Below are positions 22,300 through 32,819 of a stretch of 64,000 nucleotides of DNA, one piece after another. Position numbers and translations under genes: made by a program. Within the stretch, counting starts at the first letter, position 1. Each line of letters begins with the position of its first letter. The notes under the pieces are model-generated. The model saw only the letters and a list, made by a program, of their open reading frames with translations. It had not been told where the DNA came from and made no database searches. This DNA comes from Prosopocoilus inquinatus (Eukaryota > Arthropoda > Insecta > Coleoptera > Lucanidae), in NCBI GenBank assembly GCA_036172665.1, contig CM069877.1, forward strand, positions 11,056,501-11,120,500, in the 5' to 3' direction.

Positions 22300-24320
22300 A
22301 ACCAGGAATTAACACATCATAACAATATTCGCGTTGAAACAACGCGTTGAAACTCAAACTAATCTTTATAAGAAATGCATATAAACGGAAAATTGCTGAA
22401 TCTAAAAGGTTCTACTACAATAAAAAAATAACTATGTCAAGTAACATGTCAAAAACTTGCTGGCAAATAATCAATGATACATCAGGTAATGTTCCTCATG
22501 ATACGCCCAAAGAACTACGCGATAATAACGAAACGATTACGGACTCCTTTCAAATTGCTAATGCATTCAACGATGCATTTCTAAACATACCAAAAACAAC
22601 TCAATTATCATCCTCTAGAACTTGTAAGTCACACACAAATAACCAGTCTACTTTTTTATATCCCCCAACACCCCTCGAAATTTCATCACTTATTAATAAA
22701 TTCTCATCTCAAAAAACAAGTGGCTCAGACAACGTCTCTGGTTATATATTAAGTAAAGATAATAAACTCATATCGATTCCACTATCATATTTAATCAATC
22801 TATCGTTTGAAGGACATTTTCCATCTTCATTGAAACTATCCAAAATCATACCTGTTTACAAAAATAAAGGAGAAATAACTGGTTGTGTCAATTACCGGCC
22901 TATTGCCCTACAATGCTCTATTGCAAAGATATTTGAATCAGACTTATAAATTTCCTAGAAAAGAATAATTTTCTCACTGCGAACCAACATGGTTTCAGGA
23001 GAGGCCGATCCACAGATTCGGCAATTTCCGATGCACTTAAATTCATTTTAGATACCTTGAACAATAAAAATAAAGTTGCAGTTATTTTTTTCGACATGTC
23101 AAGGGCCTTTGACACTATCGAACACTCTTCGCTATTAAACAAACTCAATAATATTGGTATCCGCGGACCAGCATTAGCCTGGCTAACAGAATATTTAAGT
23201 AATCGAACTCAGTATGTACAAATTAATAATTTACAGTCATCACAATAACAAAATCCGGTGGATGTACCGCAGGGATCCCTGCTCGGTCCATTATTGTTTA
23301 TCATTTTTGTTAATGATGTGACACGAACTCTGTCGACGCCCGGTAGATTCATTTTATACGGTTATGACTCTACAATGTTAACTGCTGCCAATGATCTCGA
23401 AACTCTTATACATAATTCAAATAACATTGTTAATGAGATGCATTTATATTGTTGTAACAATGCACTGGTTTTGAATCCATCTAAAACTAACTTCATCAGT
23501 TTTATAACCAAAAATATTAACGTTTGCAGTAGCCTCTTAATTAAATTACAGGGTAAATCCATACGACAGGTGCAAAACATAAAATTTTTAGGTATCTACA
23601 CGGACGAAAAGTTGACGTGGAATAAACACATTGAATACTTATGTTCAAAAATGAGCTCAGTTTGTTTCCTACTGAGAAGATTGTATGGACTAGTTAATTT
23701 ACATGTTCAGCGTCTTGCCTATTTCGGTTTGTTTCAATCTGCCATATCATACGGGATTATTTTCTGGGGATCTTCATCCAGAGTTAACATACAAAAATTA
23801 TTTGTCATCCAAAAAAAAGCTATCCGTATTATCTGCGGCGAAAAATATGACACTCATTGTAAACAGTTATTTTCTAAAACTAACATACTAACTTTACCGT
23901 GTCTTTACATATTCAACTTAGTAGTTTACGTTAGATAAAATATCTCAAAATTTCCAACCAATTGCTCCATTCATGAGTACGATACGCGGAGTAGTAATGA
24001 TCTGCACACGCCCTATAATCGTCTGGCAGTATGTTGCGCCAGTCCCTTCCATAATGGTATTAAATTTTACAATAAACTTCCCGCAAACATAAAATGTTTC
24101 AAAAGCCTCAGTAATTTTAAGGAAAAATTGAAGACATTGATTGCTATTGACTCATCAGTATTATGACATACAAGAATTTTTGGACAACACAGTACTGTGA
24201 TATTTTAATTTTAACTGTATTTCTTTATTTTTTTTTCGACATATTCAAGTACCATGTAAATACTTTTGTACCTTGCATTGGTGACGAATAAAAAATATTA
24301 TATTATTATTATTCCTTAAG
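22300..24320 (+). pseudogene. LINE (CR1/Jockey-like) reverse transcriptase, 5'-truncated
   Basis: A non-LTR retrotransposon copy. It starts in the linker between endonuclease and RT (YKRKIAESKRFYYNKKI), then RT motifs in order: SSQKTSGSDNVSGYIL, LSKIIPVYKNK, CVNYRPIALQ, then after a frameshift near 22,945 ANQHGFRRGRSTDSA, VIFFDMSRAFDTIEH, an in-frame stop at 23,246, and DVPQGSLLGPLLFIIF. The catalytic YADD box is YGYD, so one metal-binding Asp is lost. The thumb and C-terminus continue through another in-frame stop at 23,936 to about 24,165 (FYNKLPANIK, FKEKLKTLI). The 3' end has a gacgaataaaaaat string and an (ATT)n tail near 24,290-24,313. Dead copy. The exact clade is uncertain. Confidence 0.85.
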
Positions 24321-24433
24321 TATAATTCATTTTATGATTTTAATAAATAATGTACTTTATCTGACTACGTTTTCTTTATTCCAAAATTACCATAACATTA
24401 TGTTAGGTTAACATACTCGAACATCGCGCCGAT

Positions 24434-24515
24434 ATCGTCATAGCTCAATGGTAAAGAGCGACTTGGCATGCAACCGTGACGGTACGGGTTCGAATCGCGT
24501 TGACAGCGGCTTTTT
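24434..24515 (+). tRNA. tRNA-like sequence, degenerate
   Basis: There is an A-box-like tagctcaatggta with a perfect D stem GCTC/GAGC, a B-box ggttcgaatcg with a T stem of four pairs and one mismatch, and a partly paired acceptor (GTCA with TGAC). A T-run (24,511-24,515) could stop RNA polymerase III. The anticodon stem does not form (acttg against accgt) and the anticodon cannot be assigned. Most likely a tRNA pseudogene or the head of a SINE. Confidence 0.5.
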
Positions 24516-24599
24516 CTGCTTTATGCGTTGGAATCGTATTAGTTTTAGATTTTACTTAATTAAGCGAGAAACTGAAAGAAAAAAACAATAATTTAAAAA

Positions 24600-24827
24600 G
24601 TTCCCATTTACCTTCACGTTGAAATGTCCCTCTAATGACGTCACGCCGCCCCCAACAACATTGTCGGATCCTCAAATCCCGCCCAGTGATAATCACGTCA
24701 AACTTTCGGGGCCAGGGGCGGCGAGCGCGGGGGGAGGGGTACTTAATGAGCGTGCGGGGATAAAATCAGGCTGTGGCGGCATTGTAATAACGTGGAAGTC
24801 GTAATTCGATTTGATGTTACGCAGTAC
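24600..24827. other. GC-rich unassigned block
   Basis: Contains tgacgtcacg (a CRE-like palindrome) near 24,635 and several GC-rich runs up to 24,775. No coding frame with a recognisable product. Confidence 0.3.
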
Positions 24828-25098
24828 ATCCTCCCGACGTTACGACAGCTCCTTCCCACGCACGCACAACGCCGAACGCAACGCATCAACAAAATAATTC
24901 CGAACATTACGATGCGTAATGGCGCCCCATAAATACATGTAGCGTCATGTCGGATGAGCCGAGTTTTTTTTCGCTTGGTTCCCCGCCCCCATCCCCCAAG
25001 CACCGCGTAAACAGTTCGGGGGAGAACACGCGCCATTAAACCGTTTATTAGCTAATTTTGAGCAACTGTTTAATGGATTATTAGTTTACTGCGCGTGT
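24828..25098 (+). repeat. Diverged direct duplication, copy 1 (partner 31,358-31,600)
   Basis: Shares with the partner: agctccttcccacgcacgc, then cattacgatgcgtaatggcg, gcgtaaacagttcgggg, and ggattattagtttactgcgc. Copies are about 6.5 kb apart in the same orientation. Confidence 0.75.
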
Positions 25099-25350
25099 GA
25101 CTGACGACTTCAGTTAATCAGCGATGCGGAGGCTGTGAAATTAATTTCCAGAACGTCTCAACGAATAAATCACAAATTCAGTTCGTGTTTTACTCATTTT
25201 TTTGCGTTTGAACATCACTTTAATAACAATTCTCGGAAATTCACCTGTACTCTGCATCTGGCGATCGGTTTTGCGGACAATTCTATTTTGTTTACATTAA
25301 GCGGCCGATTCACTTATGTCCTGAGCTTTCCTCGCAGTAAAGAATAAATT
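25099..25350 (+). repeat. Dispersed repeat (partners 39,110-39,310 minus and 43,940-44,045 plus)
   Basis: Shared strings include gtgaaattaatttccagaac, gtctc..cgaataaatcac, ctgcatctggcgat and gaattctactttgttaaa-like ends. It is contiguous with the preceding block, so the ancestral unit may have been about 520 bp. Confidence 0.7.
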
Positions 25351-25439
25351 AGTTCTGTACGCGTTACTTGTACGATATCATAATCAATAATAATTAATCA
25401 ATAATAGTTTTCTGTTACGGAACGGGTTAATCTCCAGTT

Positions 25440-26720
25440 ACGTTTCGGCAACCACTTGTTGCATGTGCGTTGTTTTAAAGTTGGCAACGGAAATGACTTT
25501 GATACGCCGTTTGAAATTAATGATTTTCTAGCTTGGTCCAGTTTGAGCACGGTCGCGTCCTCAGTTCCGATTGGTTCGTTCATGTTGGCGCAAAAAGTCG
25601 GTTCCGGCAACCATCTTCGGCCATATTTCGCTTTATCGTTCGCCACGATGCGACGGAGCAAGCACACGCTTTACAAAATTCAATACAGCGGTTTGGTCGG
25701 AATTAAATAAGCTCCGCGTGTCTTTTGAGGTGCACCTTAGCATCCTTTCTCTACATTTCGGCAACTACGTGTTGCATGTGCACTGTTTTAAAGTTGACAA
25801 CATTTGATACGTCGCGCCGTTTGAAATCAAGGCTTCTCTGGCTTGGTCCAGTTTAAGCACGTCCTCAGTTCCGATTGGTTCGCCATGTTGGCGCGAAAAG
25901 TCGATTTCGGCAACCATTATCGGCCATATTTCACTTTATCGCTCGCCACGACGCGACGGTGCAAGCACACGCTTTACAAAATTCAATACAGCGGTTTGAT
26001 CGGAATTAAATAAGCTCCGCGTGTCTTTTGAGGTGCACTTTATCATCCCTGCTACATTTCGGCAACTACGTGTTGCATGTGCATTGTTTTAAAGTTGACA
26101 ACATTTCTTCCGGAAGTAACGTTGACCCACCGTTTGAAATCAAGACTCTTCTAGCTTGGTCCAGGTTAAATACGGCCCCTCGCGCGTCCTCAGTTCCGAT
26201 TGGCTCACCATGTTGGTGCTAAAATTCGGTTCCGGCAACCATTTTCGGCCATATTTCACTTTATCGCTCGTCACGACGCGCGACGCGACAAAGCAAGTAC
26301 GCGCTTTATAAAATTCAATAAAGCGGTTTGGTCGGAATTAAATAAGGTCGTCGTGTCTTTTGAGGTGCCCTTCAGCATCTTTGCTACATTTCGGTAACGA
26401 CGTGTTGCAGTGCCTTGTTTTAAAATTGGCAACGTTTCTTTGCGGAAATGACGATACGCCGTTTGAAATCAAGATTTTTCTTGTTTGGTCTTTCGAAGTT
26501 TAAGCACGGTCCTCAGTTCCGATTGGCTCGGAAAGTCGATTTGGCCAACCATTATCGGCCACATTTCACTTTATCGTTCGCCACGACGCCGACGCGACAA
26601 ACTAAACACACATTTTGTTGTTACTCTGAATTTGTCTAAAACTGTGTTACAAAATTCAATAAAGCAGCTTGACTGAAATTAAATAAGCTCTGCGTGTCTT
26701 TTGAGGTGCATTTTTAGCGT
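25440..26720 (+). repeat. Satellite-like array, four units of ~300-335 bp
   Basis: Units start at about 25,440, 25,752, 26,052 and 26,385, each with a(c/t)ttcgg.aac followed by gtgttgca and gttttaaa.ttg.caac. Next comes a ...cctcagttccgattgg CCAAT-type block, then cggccat.tttc.ctttatcg, and an end with gcgtgtcttttgaggtgc. Several small indels separate the units. Open frames across it are frame accidents shared by the units. Confidence 0.85.
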
Positions 26721-27134
26721 CATTGTCAGCGGATTTTCAAGTTTCGCGAAAAACAGAGATATTGGTACGATTGTTAGGCGTGCGTGGGCCCGCGGTTATT
26801 TATGTTTTTCTCTGTTTGTTTGAAACAAAATCCGTTTCATCGAGGGGTGTCATAGACTGAATACTCTGTGGATCGTTGCGAGTAAGGCAGATCTCGTTCT
26901 TGTGGTTGTCTCAATTCTTCGCAGACGCCGTTTAATTGAGCGAAGCAGCATATCTGCATTGACGGAACGTCTGCGAGTAAGGCAGATCATGTTTTTGTGG
27001 TTGCCTCAATTCTTCGGAGACGCAGCGTACCTGCAGTAAAGTTCATCGACGCGACACTGGCGTATATAGTAGCGCAATCGAATATCGATGTTTAGCCGAT
27101 TGAGGCGCTAGACACTAGTGTTTCCTAGAGACAC
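26721..27134. repeat. Stretch with a ~95-bp tandem duplication
   Basis: gagtaaggcagatc..g(t)tcttgtggttg followed by ctcaattcttcg.agacgc occurs at about 26,879-26,930 and 26,972-27,020. The rest is unassigned. Confidence 0.55.
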
Positions 27135-27260
27135 TTTAATTAGAGTCTGGATAATATCGCTATGTTATATTACAATAATCAGCTATGATTGGGAAGGAAG
27201 AAAAGTAGGCGTTACCTTCTCGCCTGTTAGTTGTCAAATTTCGATTTTTGATGTAACATG
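27135..27260 (+). repeat. Dispersed repeat, copy 1 (partner 59,217-59,350)
   Basis: Both copies carry taattagagtctgga.aata followed by agctatgattgggaaggaag and aaagtaggcgttaccttctc, then gcctgtta and a tgatgtaacatg-like end. The two are 32 kb apart in the same orientation. The family is unknown. Confidence 0.75.
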
Positions 27261-27380
27261 TTTATAGTAAATACCGTGTCAAATTTAATTTAAGTAATAT
27301 TCTGTATTGACGTTGCGCGACTTCAAGTCGACCCTGTGAAGGTCAGTACTGAACCTAAGTTAATTTCATTTATTGATTAA

Positions 27381-27500
27381 GGTCCGGTGTAATGAAAGTA
27401 AAATAAATTTACTATACAGTTTAATGTCAATTGTAAAAAAGATGGTTACTAGGGCATTAAACTGCGAAGTAAATTTATCTTGCATTTATAACACCGGACC
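27381..27500. mobile_element. MITE, PIF/Harbinger-like
   Basis: A 120-bp element with inverted ends. Left ggtccggtgtaatgaaagta and right (complement) ggtccggtgttataaatgca continue through shared taaatttact and cagtttaatg. Flanked by TAA at 27,378-27,380 and 27,501-27,503. Confidence 0.8.
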
Positions 27501-27503
27501 TAA

Positions 27504-27859
27504 GTTAATTAACGTATTTATTTGCTGTATCGTTACCTGTGTTAATTAAGTATTTAATTTATTTTGGGACATTAAGGTCAGCGTACAGTATTGCCAAGTT
27601 ATCAGCGTGTGGCGATACATTTACTATTTATTACGTCACAGTGTTTTGCTGTACGCCTCAGGCCCTTTCTTGAACGTACGAATGTTTTAGTAAGTCTCCT
27701 GGAAGTTCTCATTTATCAGCGCACGCTGTGGAACTTTGGGAGTCGGTTCCATAGTGCGTACACCAGCTGTGGTTGCTCCCTGGCGCTCTTATTGTATTAT
27801 TTAATCCACCCCAATCTCCTTCAAAGCCTAGCTATATGTCTCCAGCAAATAGTTTTTTT
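27504..27859. other. Unassigned stretch
   Basis: A 97-codon plus frame (27,591-27,884) has no recognisable domain or start context. Nothing else seen. Confidence 0.3.
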
Positions 27860-28000
27860 TTTAAACAATACCACTCGGTTATGAAATATGAAGCTAGGAA
27901 TTTTCTGCGTTTCTTTTTTGCGCCAATCATTTTCCTTTAGTTTTTCTACGAAACAAAATCAATCTTTGCAAATGGCGTTGCATTCGAGTTACCTTTTCTA
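27860..28000 (+). repeat. Dispersed repeat, copy 1 (partner 45,570-45,735)
   Basis: Shared: aataccactcggt/aataccgctcggt, a ctacgaaacaaaa string, and tttgc.aatggcgttgc followed by atcgagttacc.tttct. Confidence 0.6.
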
Positions 28001-28019
28001 ACTATAACTACACACTTCG

Positions 28020-28465
28020 ACTTGTACTGTAAAGAGTCGGATGTTTGTACGGTAGGTCCTGTGCAGATCGCGACTCCCGGAGAATGAAGAAACTGCCACG
28101 TGGAATCTAACTGATGCACTTAATTGAGGATATTTTTGCATAGTAAATGCAATATCCGAACGCCATCGCATTATTAACCCTCCAAACGAAGCAAGAGGCG
28201 ATAAGAAAACTTCGGGAGCAGTCGAAAAGCGCGGTAGTCTCCTTGGAGGCGTGGGTTCGAATCCCACCACTGCCGCCACCAATTGTAAAGTACGTTCGGA
28301 AGGGTGTTGAAAAACCACTCCATCCCTTCATCCCCGTCTGTCCCCAATTCTTTTAAACAACCCGTACAAAGCCGGATCTCGATTTCTTTGTTCGTAGCGC
28401 TTCTGGTTTAGTAAAACAAGCCAGAAACCGATTTTCCAAATAAATTGTTTTCCACGGTTCCACAT
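28020..28465 (+). repeat. Inverted arm 1, with a tRNA-Leu-like 3' half
   Basis: Reverse complement of 30,510-30,990. In order: tgtactgtaaagagtcggat, then gatgcacttaattgagg, aaatgcaatatccgaac, and a tRNA-type segment at about 28,230-28,285 (gtctccttggaggcgtgggt and ttcgaatcccaccactgcc, then gccacc). This segment matches the variable arm, T arm and 3' acceptor of a class II tRNA of the Leu type. The 5' half with D arm and anticodon is missing. The end contains tctttgttcgtagcgcttct. Confidence 0.75.
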
Positions 28466-29285
28466 TACTTACGAGAATATCTCAAATAAATCAGTGATCA
28501 GTGCGGTTCGTCCGAGTTCTCTGATTAAGCGCTTAAGTTCCTCGTTGAAGTTCTTTTTATTTTTTATTTTATTCTTTTCTGTCGGTCAATTTCCTCAGTT
28601 TGAAATTAAGTTCGCGAAGAAGTTATTATACTTCACGGGTGTTTGTTTCTTTTTTTTTTCTGGTAATCAATTTAATTGCAACCGGATTTCGCCTATTTTG
28701 TTAAACTGTTTTACAAGAAAATCAACGTCGGTGAGTTAAAAGAAACAAAACGCTATTTTCTAACACAAACTTTATTTTCTTTTTTTGATTTTACGCCTAA
28801 TATTCGCTTCTCACTCTCCCAAACCGTTTCGTTTTGTTTTATTTAACGCTGTAATTCCATTGATATTTTTATTTATTTTGTTATTTGTAAAGTTTTTGAT
28901 TTACATTAAAAAAAAAATTGCGAACGCGTTGTTGCATACGAGTGCGACATTTAATCAGCCCGACCGATTCTCCTAGGAAACCGTAGCTTTAATAGTAAGT
29001 TACGTGGGTAGGTTCTTTTGAGTTTTCTCGAAAATTTTCTTACGTAAGAATATAAAAGCTTTATGTGGTTGAAAAGGGAAGAGGATGTTCTGTCGTATTT
29101 TGCGAAAAAAAGAAAATCATGGTGCCATTTAAAAGAAATGTCGGTGACATCATGATTCCTATACAGTGTAGCCAAAAAATATTTTCATTCTTCATTCTCA
29201 ACATCACATTCAAGAATATATACACTTTATTGGATGTTTGAACAAAAATAAAGGAGTTGTAGCTCGGGATCTTTATAATCAGATA
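28466..29285. other. Unassigned AT-rich stretch between inverted arms
   Basis: T-rich runs and short frames without support. No gene recognised. Confidence 0.3.
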
Positions 29286-29287
29286 TA

Positions 29288-30230
29288 CAGAGTGTTTTTT
29301 TACTGTGTGTAAATAAAAAAACCTCAGTATAAGTACACGAAATGCTACCTTCTGCGGGTATTTTTTGGTGGCTATCGTATCGTAGCCAAAGAAATTCTGA
29401 TGGACCACTTGTTTGGAACCGCTGAAATGTGCCAGAAAGATAGGAAGGTCAACTTCGCCTTCCTCTAGGTATGAACACGCCCACCGATACTGCACTCGAT
29501 GTTCAACGCAGAATTACGTAATAAAAATCACTGATATCGTTTATTAATAATTTTATTTAAAATTTTAATTATTTTAATTCACTGAGCGAAGTAATATTAC
29601 ATTTATTTGTTTTACGATATCAGCTATCGATGAAAATGTATGCACCAATTAGGCAAGCGCGTTTAAAATCTCCTTCCTTCATCCTTTTACGTAAATAAAC
29701 TTTTGCTGCAATCTCGCTGCTAGCTATGAAAATATTACTACTTAGAGACCTTGGAAACAAAGTAAATGCAAAATTTTATAAGCCTTTTAAAAATAATGTT
29801 GAATGAGAAATTACAATAAGTTTTTACCTCGCTTTTAATTTGTTCGGCAATTACGAACCGCAGCTTCTTGAATTGCACTAGATTTTAATTCAAAATACTT
29901 AAACTTGTAACTACTTGCAGTGAAGTTAATTTAAATTGTAAACGTTTTGACCGACCAGATGACCGGAGCGGCGCTGATTTACGTCGTTCCTGCTCAAGAT
30001 CCAGTAAGGCACTGACCCTGGCTTACTTCGGCTGCGGGTCGTAATTGAAGAGGCGGCCGCGTTCCACTTTTAGCTATGCCAGCAGTTCTCAAACGGTTTA
30101 GTGAAAATCTGCCACTGCATTTTTCTCGAAAGCTATTACATTTATGTTAAGAACCTATGAGTTCAATCGTTGCCATTTATGGTGATGTATTGCACGTTTA
30201 AATATTTGCACACAGCAAAAGAACACCCTG
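29288..30230. mobile_element. Non-autonomous mariner-like element
   Basis: The left end cagagtgtttttttactgtg and the right end (complement) cagggtgttcttttgctgtg form ~30-bp inverted termini, flanked by TA at 29,286-29,287 and 30,231-30,232. About 943 bp, with no transposase frame. The TA target and CAGGGTGT terminus suit the Tc1/mariner superfamily, as in the element at 49,784. Confidence 0.7.
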
Positions 30231-30509
30231 TATAATATAATATAATATAATAAACAGATGGTATGTAATACAAGTAGAGTGAAAAAATTTAAATGTAATA
30301 ATTGTTTGAATTTTATCAGATTTTTCATCTGCCCGGATTTTATCGTGTACAATCCTTGTATTTAAGAATTTGAGCATTTTTATTCGAGATTTTCTCGCAA
30401 GTGAAGTTCTCATTTTGAAGTCCAAGGAGAACCAAATCAAAGAGAGAGAAAAGGGCGAAGCATTTGCACAAATTCTGAAAATAAAAGTTGGTAAGATGCC
30501 ATTCAAGCA

Positions 30510-30990
30510 ACCGCGGAAAATAAATTGGAAAATCGATTTCTGATTTTACCAAACCAGAAGCGCTACGAACAAAGAAATCGAGATCTAACTTCATACGGAT
30601 TGTTTAAAAGAATTGGGGACAAAAGGGGATGAAAAGTGGTTTTCCAACCTCCGTTCGCACGTGCTTTAAAATCGGTGGCGGCAGCGGTGGGATTCGAACC
30701 CACGCCTCCGAAGAAACGCTTTTCGAGTGTTCCATAGTTTTTTTTTATCATCCCATCCTTCGCTTGGATAATAATAAGCGGGGGTGTTCGGATATTGCAT
30801 TTTCTATGCAAAAAATCCTCAGTTAAGTGCATTAATTAGGTTCCACATCGCAGTTTTCTCATGATTACGCGTTATGAATCAATTCTATTATAATAGGAGT
30901 ATTATTTAATCATAACATTTATTTTTTTTATAAAAACTTCGCATCTCTACATACCGAATATCCGACTTTTTACAGTACAGTACCGTTTGC
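30510..30990 (-). repeat. Inverted arm 2, with a tRNA-Leu-like 3' half
   Basis: Minus-strand counterpart of 28,020-28,465. The tRNA-type segment lies at about 30,668-30,722 (plus strand ggcagcggtgggattcgaac, then ccacgcctccgaag). The arms are about 450 bp and 2 kb apart, with more divergence toward the outer ends. Confidence 0.75.
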
Positions 30991-30999
30991 AAACTCGGG

Positions 31000-31357
31000 T
31001 TTTGGGTAATCTGAATTCGCGCACGACTAAAAAGCCCCGCAGAAAGGATTTTCGATTCTTCGTTCCTTGCGCTCACGCAGACACTTACTCGCCCGCGCGC
31101 GCTCACCAAGGCAAGCGTCATTGCATCCGGCTCGAAGGACCAATCGTCGACGTAAGGAGTTCTTTTGCTTTTCAAACATACAATTGGCGTTTTGAATCGC
31201 AAGGGCTTACTGCACGATCGTGTTACGCGCTTGTCTCGTTCCATTCTTTATTAATTATTTAGGACGAGGTGAATTTTGAATTTTTTCATTGAAAGCGTCC
31301 TTGAATCTCGAATCATCGAATCATTGGTGTTACGTAGTAGTATTATACATCGATCCG
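31000..31357 (+). repeat. Outlying copy of the CGAAGGACCAATCGG family
   Basis: ccggctcgaaggaccaatcg at about 31,128-31,147 has the same core as the array at 32.8-39.0 kb. The upstream ctcaccaaggcaagcg echoes that family's ctcgccaa(a)gaaa string. Confidence 0.55.
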
Positions 31358-31600
31358 ATGTTACGAGAGCTCCTTCCCACGCACGCCCAACGCATCAGCA
31401 AAATAATTCGAACATTACGATGCGTAATGGCGCCCAATAAATTACTTGTAGCATCGTATCGGGTGAGCCAATTTTTTTTTTTTGCTCTCGCCCCCGAGCT
31501 GCGCGTAAACAGTTCGGGGGTGGAAAATAACGAGCCGTTAAATCGTTTATTAGCTAATTCTAAGCAAATGTTTAGTGGATTATTAGTTTACTGCGCCCCT
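31358..31600 (+). repeat. Diverged direct duplication, copy 2 (partner 24,828-25,098)
   Basis: Same ordered landmarks as copy 1, including cattacgatgcgtaatggcg and gcgtaaacagttcgggg. Confidence 0.75.
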
Positions 31601-32044
31601 AATGGAGCAGGGGCGGGGGCGGTGGTGTAACGGTTACGTTTACAACTTGCTTTAGAGCTCATCAAAGTTTCATGAGTTATTATTATTAATTATAACATTA
31701 CGAAAATGAAGGCACTGTCATCTGTAACAGCCCCCCCCCCCGTCCTCTTCACCATGCTTGCGTCATTGATTTACTGTACCTAACATTCCTGTAAAGCACA
31801 GATCTGGCCTGATTGTAAATTTTGTAAAAAACGTTTTAAATATTTCGTGGTTTCAAGTTTGCACTTGAAAACTCAGCGGCGGCGTGCGAGCTTACTGTTC
31901 AAGGCCGCTCGGCTAATATAATTCCTCTTTTGACATGTGTATATCGAATTGGGCAATTGACTTAAGAACAGGTGCGCCGCGCTTTATGAAGCCATCACAA
32001 AACGAGCCGTCTCCCGTTTCGGCTTACGCGAAGAGCAATGCAAG
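31601..32044. other. Unassigned stretch
   Basis: Contains a 13-base C-run near 31,730-31,742. No gene recognised. Confidence 0.3.
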
Positions 32045-32420
32045 CAAAGTAGCTATAATTTGACAACGATTTTATACTGCTGTTTTACTGTTACATGTGC
32101 GAAAATCGCCGCCTCTTCCTCCTCCTCGTTTGACCTGTTCAGGAACGATAGTCGCAAATTAAAGCGTTAAAACAAAAAAGACGGATTCCGCGGATGTCAA
32201 AACAAGGAAATCAATCGTAACCATGGCTTTCGGCAAAGTCGTCATCTAATTACCTCTATTTTTCAATGCAGAAACGGTTATTTTGCTCGGAAGAATTTGC
32301 TTCGCAAAGTAGCTATAATTTCCCAACGACTCTATACTGCTGTTTTACTGTTACATGTGCGAAAGTCGCCGCCGCCTCCTCCTCCTCCTCCTCCCCCCTC
32401 GTTTGATCTGTTCAGCGACG
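32045..32420 (+). repeat. ~115-bp direct repeats flanking a fragment of the 21-kb family
   Basis: gcaaagtagctataattt followed by actgctgttttactgttaca and tcgccgcc...cctcctcgtttga occurs at about 32,045-32,160 and 32,304-32,415. Between them, 32,170-32,305 matches part of the 20.6-22.2 kb duplicated unit (gacggattccgcggatgtca, then gtcgtcatctaattacctct). Confidence 0.7.
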
Positions 32421-32819
32421 ATAAACTGCTGCCAATATTAAACTCGCGCACCTATTACAACGGAAACACACGCTAAAATGGGGGATTTATCGCGCGCCGT
32501 ATATCGAAAAACTTCCGGTGTTTACAACCCCCGGCGGGCGGAGATCGAATTTACGGGCGGCGGTGGAAGTTCCGTGCGGCGGTATAGTTGTGTCGTAGTT
32601 TGCCGCAATAAAACGGGCGGGCATGTAAAATTGGGGCGTTAAACATTTACAGTCGGATTTATTGGGCCGCGTTAATCCGAGTGTTCGAGACGACTTTTAC
32701 CCCGTCACAACAGAATAAAAGTCTTATTATTCGGTTCGATTTGTTGCATTAGGTTACGAATTAATCGGGGGGAGGGGGGGGAGGAAGGTTGGACGAATAA
32801 TATAACATGTGACGACAAA
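32421..32819. other. Unassigned GC-rich stretch
   Basis: GC-rich at 32,490-32,600 with ggcgggcgg-type runs, and a G-run near 32,768-32,785. No gene recognised. Confidence 0.3.

Noticed and set aside
24434..24508. Functional tRNA gene
   Set aside because: The anticodon stem cannot pair and the acceptor stem is only partly paired, so it is listed as degenerate.
25440..26720. CRISPR-like array
   Set aside because: Units are ~300 bp with no short constant repeat/variable spacer pattern, and the context is eukaryotic.
28107..28356. Open frames containing GFEPT/GGIRTHAS-type peptides
   Set aside because: These peptides are translations of the tRNA-Leu-like 3' half on either strand, a well-known false protein pattern. 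The same applies at 30,563-30,826.
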